NCBI GenBank assembly: GCA_016125155.1
Contig: WGMI01000008.1
Coordinates: 25,587 to 89,586 of the forward strand
Direction of reading: 5' to 3'
DNA length: 64,000 nucleotides
DNA from: a bacterium
Lineage (GTDB): Bacteria; Bacteroidota; Bacteroidia; Flavobacteriales; Schleiferiaceae
Below, piece by piece: positions 45,825-53,776 of this stretch (the first letter of the stretch is position 1; every line of letters starts with the position of its first letter). Position numbers and translations under genes: made by a program. The notes under the pieces are model-generated. The model was not told the origin of the DNA. It did no database searches and worked only from the letters and a program-made list of their open reading frames with translations.

Positions 45825-47279
45825 ATGAAACGTTTTCTTACCCTCGCTTTGGTCCTGACCACGGTGGTTTCTCAAGCCCAGCAGATTCCGCTGTATTCCA
45901 ACGCCTTCTTTACACCCTTTGTCTACAATCCGGCCCAATCGGGGAGCAAGGGAGTCACCGAAGCGGCCTTGATTCACCGCCGGCAATGGGCCGACGTGCA
46001 GGGATCGCCCGAGACCTCGGCGCTGACGTTGAATGGGGCCATGAACAAACAGAAGTTTGGATATAGCCTGTACGGTTATTCCGATCGCACGGATGTGTTC
46101 CAGCAATTGGGCATCTACGGAGCCTATGCCTACCACGTTCAGTTGAGCGAGAAAAACTATTTGTCGTTCGGTCTGGGGGCGGGTTATCTGAACCGCACCA
46201 TTGATTTGCAAGCCGTTCGCGTGGTCGATCCCAACGATCCTGTCTTGTTGCTCACGCCCAGCAGCCGTGGGGTTTTTGACCTCAATGCCGGGGTCAATTT
46301 GCGCATTTCTGGACTTCAAATCGGCGTTGCCGTGCCTCAATTGCTCAACAACAAGATCAAATACAGCGAGAACTACAACGGGGATGTGTTTTTCCAGCTC
46401 ATCCGTCATTATGTGGTGAATGCTTCATACGATCTCGAAGTACAGGGCGATCGCATGGTGTTGACTCCTTATGTCTTGCTGCGCTCTGCCGAGAATGTCC
46501 CGATCCAGTTCGATGGTGGGGCCATGTTCAATATGAAGAAGTATGGCTATGTCGGGGCGCAATACCGATCGGACTATGCCGTAACGGCCAGCTTGGGCGT
46601 GTACTTGACCGACGAACTCAGCGTGGGCTATTCGCACGATTTTTCGACCAGCGATTATTCTACCGCTCTGGGCACCAGCAACGAGTTTATGCTCCGCTAC
46701 AGCTTTGGCAGCAATGCCCGCAACGAGCGTTTGGAGAACGAAATCAAAAAGCTCAAGGCCAACGACAAAGCCCAAATGGACCAAATGGAAGAGCGGGTCG
46801 ACGAGCGGCTGGAAGAGTTCAAAGACCAACTCAAGAAAGAGCAAGCTGCGGCCGCAGCCGCCAATCCCCCCGTGGTGGCTCCGAACCCGAACAACGCCGG
46901 GGGCACGGGCAATCAGGACAACAATGCGGGCAATACCAACGTCAATCCTGTTGTGCCTGTCCAACCCAATGCCAATCCGAACAACAACGCCACCGCCAAT
47001 GGTGGCTATCCGGCCGAGAATTTGGCCACGAGTGTAGAGCCGGGCTCCAAAGGGTTCTATGTGGTAGCCGGGGTGTTCAGTTCTGAGGCCAATGCCCGCA
47101 GGCAGTTGGATAATGTAACCGGACAGGGGCTCCAGGCGCGCTTTTTCCGCGATCCCGTCAACGGATTCTACTACGTGTATGTCCTGAAATTCAACAACTA
47201 CCGCGACGCGGCCAAGGCGAAATCGACCAAGATGAACGGGGCCTATAATGGAGAGTTGTGGATTAAAATCGTAGAGTAG
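45825..47279 (+). CDS. PorP/SprF-family T9SS outer-membrane protein with C-terminal SPOR-like domain
   Basis: A 484-residue protein. After a signal peptide (residues 1-18) comes a PorP/SprF beta barrel (about 20-300; LYSNAFFTPFVYNPAQSGS, LIHRRQWADVQGSPETSALT). This family helps secrete or anchor the type B substrate encoded just upstream. Added to this are a charged coiled coil (about 303-345, RLENEIKKLKANDKAQM...), an Asn/Pro-rich linker (about 350-400) and a SPOR-like peptidoglycan-binding domain (about 408-484, GFYVVAGVFSSEANARRQLD). The usual PorP/SprF stops after the barrel at about 300-340 residues, so the C-terminal part is an extension that could fix the barrel to the cell wall. Confidence 0.85.
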   Translation: MKRFLTLALVLTTVVSQAQQIPLYSNAFFTPFVYNPAQSGSKGVTEAALIHRRQWADVQGSPETSALTLNGAMNKQKFGYSLYGYSDRTDVFQQLGIYGAYAYHVQLSEKNYLSFGLGAGYLNRTIDLQAVRVVDPNDPVLLLTPSSRGVFDLNAGVNLRISGLQIGVAVPQLLNNKIKYSENYNGDVFFQLIRHYVVNASYDLEVQGDRMVLTPYVLLRSAENVPIQFDGGAMFNMKKYGYVGAQYRSDYAVTASLGVYLTDELSVGYSHDFSTSDYSTALGTSNEFMLRYSFGSNARNERLENEIKKLKANDKAQMDQMEERVDERLEEFKDQLKKEQAAAAAANPPVVAPNPNNAGGTGNQDNNAGNTNVNPVVPVQPNANPNNNATANGGYPAENLATSVEPGSKGFYVVAGVFSSEANARRQLDNVTGQGLQARFFRDPVNGFYYVYVLKFNNYRDAAKAKSTKMNGAYNGELWIKIVE

Positions 47280-47378
47280 ACCAGTTTCCACCATTCCGGA
47301 CTTTGGGAGCGACTTCACAAAAATTTGGCAGTGCTGTAAGGAATCTACACCTTCGCGCTGCCATTTTTTTTTTAATCC

Positions 47379-49064
47379 ATGAAACATCTCCTCGCGTTTT
47401 CCTTCGTCGGCGTTCTCTCGGCTGCATCGGGATGGTCTACACCCGCTAGGGCGCAAACCCACCGCTGTGGCAGCGTAGAAGCCTACGCGCACAGGCTGCA
47501 AAACCATCCAGCGCTCGACTCGATTCGGCAGGCTGGAGAACAGCGAAGAACCGAATGGCTGGATCGCAGTATATGGGGCAAGCGCGTACCGGTGTATGCA
47601 CCTGCTGAATTGGTGAAGAGTTCGGGGGCCGAGGGCATTCAAAGCCTGTGCGGTTTCGACAATACTTTGTTGGCTACGCTGGCGGCACCCACGACCCTCA
47701 ATCAGTCGATTACGGCACCGGGCAACTGTATTTCAGGAGGGGAGTACATCACCGTCACCAATATGGTCGCAGGGAACATCTACCTGGTCTCTACTTGTGG
47801 GGCCAATGCCTTCGACACCCAATTGAGCATTTACGACGCGAACCAAGTGGCCCAGGGTCACAACGACGACTACTGCGGTTCCCAGAGCGCTATTCTGTTC
47901 AATCCACGGGTTTCGGGGACCTATCACATGCTCGTGGACGAATACAACTGCCAAACCAACAATCTGTGCGCCAATCTCAAAGTAGAATTGGTGTACCAGC
48001 CCCGTGCAGTCATCACCATCCCCACCGTGGTGCATGTGGTCTACAGCACGCCTACGGAAAACATCAGTCAGGCTCAAATTCAGTCTCAGATTGACGCGCT
48101 CAATGAAGATTTCCGAAGAACCAACACCAATATTGCCACCACTCCCGCGGCCTTTCGCGGAGGCTCGGACGACGTCTTGATCGAATTCTGCCTCGCCGAG
48201 TTCGATCCTCAAGGAAATCCGAGCAACGGAATTGTGCGCAAAAGCACCAATCAGAATTCGTTCAATATTTTCAACAACGGGGTGAAGTTCGACAGCCAAG
48301 GCGGCAGCAATGCCTGGGACCCCAACCGCTACCTGAATCTGTGGGTCTGTGACATCAGCGGGGGCATCCTTGGCTACGCCCAGTTTCCGGACGAACTCAC
48401 CAGCAGCCCCTCCACCGATGGGGTCGTGATCGACTACCAGTATTTTGGTCGGATTGGCACCGCCACTGCACCGTACAATCTCGGTCGAACTGCTACCCAT
48501 GAGGTGGGACACTGGCTCGGACTCAAACACATTTGGGGCGACGACAACGGCAGTTGCAATGGTTCCGATGGGGTTCAGGACACCCCCAACCAAGATGATG
48601 AAACATCGGGTTGCCCGAGCTTTCCCGTCACCAACGATGCCTGTTCGCCGAACTATCCGGGTCCGATGTTTTACAACTATATGGACTACAGTAGCGATGC
48701 CTGCTTGTCCATGTTTACCGTCGGTCAGGCGGGCATTATGGATGCCGTGATGTTCAACGAGCGGAATGCGCTCCGAACGTCCAATGGCTGTGCTCAATCG
48801 GGGATTGGCCTCGGTGAAGCCCGGGTCCCGCGCTTTGCCTTGATTCCCAATCCAGCCCGGGAAACCGTGGAAGTACACCTCGACTACCGAGTCAGCCGGG
48901 GTCAGGTCCGATTGACCGATTTGAGCGGACGAACCCTCCAGACCCACGACATGGAAGAGACCGATCGCCTTTCGCTTTCGGTGCAGACGCTATCCAAGGG
49001 AATCTATCTGGTTTGGGTCGACTCTCAAGGCAGGTCCGGTGTGCATCGGTTGCAGGTAGACTGA
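47379..49064 (+). CDS. Secreted M43-type (pappalysin/cytophagalysin) zinc metalloprotease with T9SS type A domain
   Basis: A 561-residue exported protease. The order is: signal peptide (residues 1-25); a propeptide or beta domain (about 90-210, GGEYITVTN then STCGANAFDTQLSIYD); the metzincin catalytic domain with HEVGHWLGLKH at about 374-384 (three zinc His and the Glu) and the Met-turn region (YNYMDYSSDACLSMFT); then the C-terminal type A sorting domain (FALIPNPARETVEV ... SKGIYLVWV). Exported through the T9SS and fixed to or released from the surface. Likely a protein-degrading nutrient enzyme. Confidence 0.92.
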   Translation: MKHLLAFSFVGVLSAASGWSTPARAQTHRCGSVEAYAHRLQNHPALDSIRQAGEQRRTEWLDRSIWGKRVPVYAPAELVKSSGAEGIQSLCGFDNTLLATLAAPTTLNQSITAPGNCISGGEYITVTNMVAGNIYLVSTCGANAFDTQLSIYDANQVAQGHNDDYCGSQSAILFNPRVSGTYHMLVDEYNCQTNNLCANLKVELVYQPRAVITIPTVVHVVYSTPTENISQAQIQSQIDALNEDFRRTNTNIATTPAAFRGGSDDVLIEFCLAEFDPQGNPSNGIVRKSTNQNSFNIFNNGVKFDSQGGSNAWDPNRYLNLWVCDISGGILGYAQFPDELTSSPSTDGVVIDYQYFGRIGTATAPYNLGRTATHEVGHWLGLKHIWGDDNGSCNGSDGVQDTPNQDDETSGCPSFPVTNDACSPNYPGPMFYNYMDYSSDACLSMFTVGQAGIMDAVMFNERNALRTSNGCAQSGIGLGEARVPRFALIPNPARETVEVHLDYRVSRGQVRLTDLSGRTLQTHDMEETDRLSLSVQTLSKGIYLVWVDSQGRSGVHRLQVD

Positions 49065-49086
49065 GCAGAACGAGAAATCAAGCACC

Positions 49087-49518
49087 ATGAAGTTCCATGC
49101 TACCTTGCTTTTTTTGGTTACCCTGTTGACTCTAGGGGGATGTAAATCGAAGAAAGCAGCCGAATCCACAGAGGGCGCAAAAGGCATCGAAGCCCCTGTT
49201 AAAAAGCCCGTAGACCGATGGGTTGTCACCTTCCACAGCGAGGGCAGCGGTCCCGACAATTCGGCGATGCGCTTGCTCGAAGCCAAAATGGTCGAATGGA
49301 ACCAACAGTATCGTTGGGAATTGAATCCTGAGCGTATCGGTTGGGGAAAAGAAGGGGAGATCGACTATTGTTTTCCGCTCGACCAGTTCCGGGATTTTGC
49401 GGCCCAGCGGCTCGATGCCCTGTTTAAAGAGACGTTTGGCGATAACAGAAAGGTGCATTGGTCGGTTTATCCCGACTGCCCTCACGCTCAGAGGGGAGCG
49501 GAAATTTCTAAGCCTTGA
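49087..49518 (+). CDS. Lipoprotein of unknown function
   Basis: A 143-residue protein with a lipoprotein signal: hydrophobic residues 5-16 then the lipobox LGGC, with Cys near residue 19 followed by a Lys-rich stretch. The mature part contains FHSEGSGPDNSAMRLLEAKM, compatible with a small alpha-beta fold, and two cysteines (DYCFP, PDCPH). I recognise no family. It lies 22 bases after the metalloprotease on the same strand, perhaps co-transcribed. Confidence 0.75.
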   Translation: MKFHATLLFLVTLLTLGGCKSKKAAESTEGAKGIEAPVKKPVDRWVVTFHSEGSGPDNSAMRLLEAKMVEWNQQYRWELNPERIGWGKEGEIDYCFPLDQFRDFAAQRLDALFKETFGDNRKVHWSVYPDCPHAQRGAEISKP

Positions 49519-49626
49519 CATGTCCATAACACAGGGCTAATCCAGGGGAAACACCCACAATTGGCTCCTCGCTGAACTTTGGGCCTTCGCGGGACGGCAG
49601 GGATTCCAGACCGCGCAACTGTACCA

Positions 49627-51513
49627 ATGCCTCCTTTCGTTTCACATTCGGGCCATCGTCTTTTACCCGCTTTCAGAAGAGTACATGGGGTGCTTCTGGC
49701 GCTGAGCGTTGTTTTGGTTTCTTGGATACTGAGTTCGTTCTCCGATCCTTCCCTTGGTGCTGAGCGCTCCTACAAAGACTGGTTCCTGGAGGTTGACGAA
49801 CGGGTCCGAGCGGAAATCGAAACCATGATTCGAGCCACGGAATACACGGAGTTCGGTCCATACCCTATCGAAGCAGCGCGCGCCTCGGTGGCCGAAGTGC
49901 GCAAGGCGTATAAAGCCATGGAATGGTGGTCGGCCTATGTGTTTCCCGAATACACGGAAGAATACCTCAACGGGGCCCCCATCATTCAAAGCGCTCGGCT
50001 CGACAACCGCAGTTTTGCACGCTTGCCCGAAGGGTTGCAGGTTTTGGACGAAGCCGTTTGGGAAGAAGCACCCGATGGGGAGTTGAGAAGCAAGACCGCT
50101 CAAGACGCCCTTCAGTTTCGCAATCGTTTTTTTGTGATGCGGAATGCGCTCAAAGACCGCGCACCCCAACCTGGAGAAGTGGCAGTCGCCATGCGCATCG
50201 GTTTGGTGCGTATGTTCAGTTTGGGATTGAGCGGCTTTGATACACCGGGTTCGGCCAATGCTTTGCCCGAGGCAGAAGAGACCTTGAAATCGATGAAGTC
50301 CTGTATTGGATGGCTCGGGAGGGGAGATGCAGAAAACCGCCAACTTTCGGTGTTGTTTGACGCCGGAATTGCCCAGGTGGAGGAGGGAGATTTCGAACGG
50401 TTTGATCGATTGGCGTTTTTGACCGAAGTGCTCGACCCGCTGTATGCGGCTTTGTACGCTCCTGGCCAACAACCCGGAGACAGGGCCTGGAACCCCGAGA
50501 GCCGTTCGCTGTTTGCCCCTGATTTTCTCGATCCGTACTTTTTTTCGGAACTCAAGGCGGACAGCGATTCGGAGGACCTGAGAAGACTCGGGAAAAAGCT
50601 GTTCAACGACCCGTTGCTGAGCCACGACAATACATTGAGCTGTGCAGGCTGTCACCCATCTGACCGGGCCTTTCAAGACGGGTTGCCCAAGGCCGTGGCC
50701 GGGTACGAAGACCGCACCCTGGAACGCAATACCCCCGGGTTGATCAACTCGGTCTATGCCGATCGGTATTTTGCGGATTTGCGCGCCTATACGCTCGAGC
50801 AACAGGCGGAACACGTCATATTTAATTCGGCGGAATTCAATACCGACTATATTGAAATCCTCGACAAACTCAATGCGAGCAAGGCGTATAAAAAAGACTT
50901 TCGGGCGGCGTTTGGGCAGAGCAAAGCAGGGCGGGAGGAAGTTCAGAAGGCATTGGCTTCGTATGTGTTGTCGCTGCGGTCGTTCAATAGCCCCTTTGAT
51001 CGCTATGTCCGGGGCGAAAGCGCTCAAATCGGAGACGACGTTCGCCGGGGCTTCAATGTCTTTATGGGCAAAGCAGCCTGCGGTACCTGCCACTTTGCCC
51101 CGGTGTTTTCCGGATTGTTGCCCCCCGAATTCCGAAAGAGCGAGAGCGAGGTAATCGGGGTATTGCGCAGGCCGTTCGAACTGGAAGAAATGCCCTCCGA
51201 TGCCGTGCTCGACCCCGATTCGGGGCGCTTCAACAACGGCGTACCGAGCGAGCAACTGCAGATTTATCGCCATTCGTTCAAAACCAGCACGGTGCGCAAT
51301 GCGGGATTGACCGCCCCCTATTTTCACAACGGCGCCTATCCCGATTTGGCCTCGGTGTTGCATTTCTACAACCACGGGGGGGCTGCGGGCATCGGTTTGG
51401 ACCTACCCATCCAAACCTTGGCTCCTGATTCGCTGGGTTTGACCGAGCCCGAACTGGCCGATCTCGAAGCCTTTATCTTAAGTCTCAACGATGCGGCCGA
51501 ACCTGCGCCTTAG
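49627..51513 (+). CDS. Di-haem cytochrome c peroxidase (MauG/CcpA family)
   Basis: A 628-residue periplasmic or outer-membrane enzyme that reduces peroxide or oxidises a protein partner using two c-type haems. A signal or anchor segment (residues about 18-35) is followed by an N-terminal helical domain of about 290 residues with no motif I know (similar to other Bacteroidota members). The peroxidase domain has CAGCH at about 339-343 and CGTCH at about 485-489, with RNAGLTAPYFHNG typical near the end. ATG 49627 is chosen before the signal segment. It overlaps the LRR gene by 23 bases. Confidence 0.92.
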   Translation: MPPFVSHSGHRLLPAFRRVHGVLLALSVVLVSWILSSFSDPSLGAERSYKDWFLEVDERVRAEIETMIRATEYTEFGPYPIEAARASVAEVRKAYKAMEWWSAYVFPEYTEEYLNGAPIIQSARLDNRSFARLPEGLQVLDEAVWEEAPDGELRSKTAQDALQFRNRFFVMRNALKDRAPQPGEVAVAMRIGLVRMFSLGLSGFDTPGSANALPEAEETLKSMKSCIGWLGRGDAENRQLSVLFDAGIAQVEEGDFERFDRLAFLTEVLDPLYAALYAPGQQPGDRAWNPESRSLFAPDFLDPYFFSELKADSDSEDLRRLGKKLFNDPLLSHDNTLSCAGCHPSDRAFQDGLPKAVAGYEDRTLERNTPGLINSVYADRYFADLRAYTLEQQAEHVIFNSAEFNTDYIEILDKLNASKAYKKDFRAAFGQSKAGREEVQKALASYVLSLRSFNSPFDRYVRGESAQIGDDVRRGFNVFMGKAACGTCHFAPVFSGLLPPEFRKSESEVIGVLRRPFELEEMPSDAVLDPDSGRFNNGVPSEQLQIYRHSFKTSTVRNAGLTAPYFHNGAYPDLASVLHFYNHGGAAGIGLDLPIQTLAPDSLGLTEPELADLEAFILSLNDAAEPAP

Positions 51514-52429
51514 TTCTCTTTTCCCCAGAGTGTTTTGGATCGTGCTTGGGGTGTGGACTCCGGGTTTGATGCAAGCCCAGTACGCCGATCCTAAAGCAAC
51601 CGTACATACTTCGGTTCAAGCGGCCTTGAGCGACACCAACGGCCGCGTTCACCTCAACTTGCGCGACCAACAACTGTTGCTGCTCGACCCGAAGATTGCA
51701 GAGATTCGGCAACTGGTCTTCTTGAATATCATGAAGAATCAACTTGAGGTCTGGCCCGAGTGTCTGAGCGCCTGTTCGGATTTGGAAGTGTTGAACCTGC
51801 GCGAAAACCGATTGGCCTCTTTGCCACCTGAATTGGGCGGACTCGGAGCATTGCGCACGCTGGAAGTGACTCAGAACGAACTGAAAGCGTTGCCTTCAGA
51901 GTTGGGTAAACTCGACCAACTCGAATACGCCTATTTCAACATCAATCGGCTTACGGTTTTGCCCGATGCGCTGGGGCAGTGCCGCCGACTCAAAGTACTC
52001 GAGGTGCAAGTCAATCAGCTCAGCGGCTGGCCGTCCAATTTGGGCGCGCTCAAAGAGCTGCGGGTGCTGCGGCTGTCCGACAACCACTTGTATGCGCTCG
52101 ATCCCAGCTTAAAAGGATGGAAGTCGCTCGAAGAACTGCATTTGGACCGCAACCGGATTCGGGCGGTGCCGCCGGAAATCGGAGCGCTCAAACAATTGAA
52201 AGTGCTATCGCTGACCGGAAATCAACTCACCGAGCTTCCCGACGAGATTGTGGGCTGCGCGCAACTCGAAATGTTGCTCCTTTCGGGCAACCCGATCGAG
52301 CGCCTGCCAAAAAATCTCGGCAATATGAAGTCGCTCAGAACCCTTTCGCTTTTGGGCCACCGATTGAGTGCCGAGGAGCAGGCGCGGATTCGGGCAGCCC
52401 TTCCGAACTGTCGGATTGCATTGAATTGA
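51491..52429 (+). CDS. Secreted leucine-rich-repeat protein
   Basis: A 312-residue protein with a signal peptide (residues 1-30, ending LMQAQ) and about nine leucine-rich repeats of 23 residues (pattern LxxLxLxxNxLxxLPxxLGxL), running from about residue 75 to the end. The repeats form a curved protein-binding surface. It starts inside the peroxidase gene (23-base overlap), so the two are translationally coupled; a partnership of peroxidase and LRR protein is inferred from this only. Confidence 0.93.
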   Translation: MRPNLRLSSLFPRVFWIVLGVWTPGLMQAQYADPKATVHTSVQAALSDTNGRVHLNLRDQQLLLLDPKIAEIRQLVFLNIMKNQLEVWPECLSACSDLEVLNLRENRLASLPPELGGLGALRTLEVTQNELKALPSELGKLDQLEYAYFNINRLTVLPDALGQCRRLKVLEVQVNQLSGWPSNLGALKELRVLRLSDNHLYALDPSLKGWKSLEELHLDRNRIRAVPPEIGALKQLKVLSLTGNQLTELPDEIVGCAQLEMLLLSGNPIERLPKNLGNMKSLRTLSLLGHRLSAEEQARIRAALPNCRIALN

Positions 52430-52621
52430 AAAGATGTGAAGTCTAATTCCCTGGTGGTTTAAATTTTTGTTATGATGATTGAGGTTTAGAAGTCTCTAAA
52501 TAAAGTAATTAGAATATGTGTAATTCGAGTTGGATAATTTTTCTTATTGATTATTTCACACAAAAAGGGATTGGAGTTAACAATAAAGGGCGTGTTTCGG
52601 TGAACCCAATAACACCCTTCC

Positions 52622-53776
52622 ATGAAAAAGTTAGTTACTTCAATTCTAGGGCTTTGCGTTTTCGCCTCGGCGGCGTTTGCGCAAGTTCAAACGTTCGAAA
52701 AGCGCGTAACAGCGTCTTTTGACGATGCCGAAGAACGTGGCGCCAATGCCACCTCTTCGGTCGGTGCCATCGACCTGACCAGTTCGGACCTGGAACTGAC
52801 CCGCGATGGTTCGAGCACGGGCGACCAGTTTATCGGAATGCGCTTTACCGGGGTCAACATTCCCCAAGGAGCCATCATCCAGAACGCCTACATCCAGTTT
52901 CAGGTAGACGAAACTCCAAACGAAGCAGGCACTGTAACATTCGAGGTTCAAGATGCCGACAATCCCAGCGGCTTTACGGCCACGGCCTTCAGCATCTCAT
53001 CGCGCCCACGCGTGGCGGGTGTTTCGGTCGATTGGACCAACATTCCTACCTGGACCGTTGTAGGTCAACAAGGGCCTGATCAGCGCACCCCCGATTTGAA
53101 GACCTTGGTGCAAGCCATTGTCAATCGCTCGGGATGGGCCAGCGGCAACGCCATGGTGTTTATTGCCAGTGGCACCGGCAAGCGTACGGCCGAAGCCTAC
53201 GATGGAGATGCTTCGGGTGCCCCTAAACTCGTAGTAGAATATGTGGTTCCTGTAACGGCAACTTTCAACATCTTGAGCAGCAGCGACGATGCGGAACAAA
53301 ACGCCAACACTGGTGGTATGGACTTGACCAGCTCTGATCTGGAGTTTACCGCCGACGGCAGCGCCATCCAAGTAATCGGTTTGCGCTATGCCAACGTAAG
53401 CATTCCTCAGGGTTCGCAGATTGTGAATGCCTATATTCAGTTTACGGCCGACGAGGTTAACACGACGGGTACGGTCAACGTCTTGATCGCGGCCGAAAAC
53501 AGTGCCAACAGCGCCCCCATAACCGGTACGAGCAACAACATTGCAGGCCGCAGCTTCAACTTCGGAACAGTCCCGACCATCTGGAATCCCGGACCTTTTG
53601 CCTCCGACGGACAAAGCGGTCCCGACCAACGCACTCCCGATATTTCTGGTTTGGTGCAAACCATCGTCAACAATGTTTCTTGGGCCAGTGGCAACGCCTT
53701 GTTGCTCGGTATGGTCGATCCGGCCATAGTGAGTGTTCCCGGTTTTAGCCCCAATACGACCAAGCGCGTAGCCTAG
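52622..53776 (+). CDS. N-terminal part of a PhoX-type T9SS phosphatase, ended by a premature TAG
   Basis: 384 residues: a signal peptide (residues 1-20, ending AFA), then two copies of a beta-rich module of about 185 residues. Copy 1 (about 22-215) and copy 2 (about 217-384) share DDAEE/DDAEQ...DLTSSDLE, GMRF/GLRYxxVxIPQG, and GPDQRTPDL/I. The frame is stopped by TAG 53774-53776 and then continues with homology in the same frame for another 1172 codons. As read, only this N-terminal piece would be secreted, without a sorting domain. Confidence 0.85.
   Translation: MKKLVTSILGLCVFASAAFAQVQTFEKRVTASFDDAEERGANATSSVGAIDLTSSDLELTRDGSSTGDQFIGMRFTGVNIPQGAIIQNAYIQFQVDETPNEAGTVTFEVQDADNPSGFTATAFSISSRPRVAGVSVDWTNIPTWTVVGQQGPDQRTPDLKTLVQAIVNRSGWASGNAMVFIASGTGKRTAEAYDGDASGAPKLVVEYVVPVTATFNILSSSDDAEQNANTGGMDLTSSDLEFTADGSAIQVIGLRYANVSIPQGSQIVNAYIQFTADEVNTTGTVNVLIAAENSANSAPITGTSNNIAGRSFNFGTVPTIWNPGPFASDGQSGPDQRTPDISGLVQTIVNNVSWASGNALLLGMVDPAIVSVPGFSPNTTKRVA
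53774..53776 (+). other. In-frame amber stop interrupting the PhoX-type gene
   Basis: The codon TAG lies between RVA and TYDRNP. In the first module copy the matching place reads RTAEAYDGD, with Glu at this position. GAG to TAG is a single-base change, so a nonsense mutation or a read error is the simplest cause. Reading frame and homology continue on both sides unchanged. Confidence 0.85.

Noticed and set aside
53774..53776. Programmed recoding of TAG (pyrrolysine or suppression)
   Set aside because: No recoding element or tRNA is seen, and the duplicate module shows Glu at this place; a point mutation or read error is simpler.
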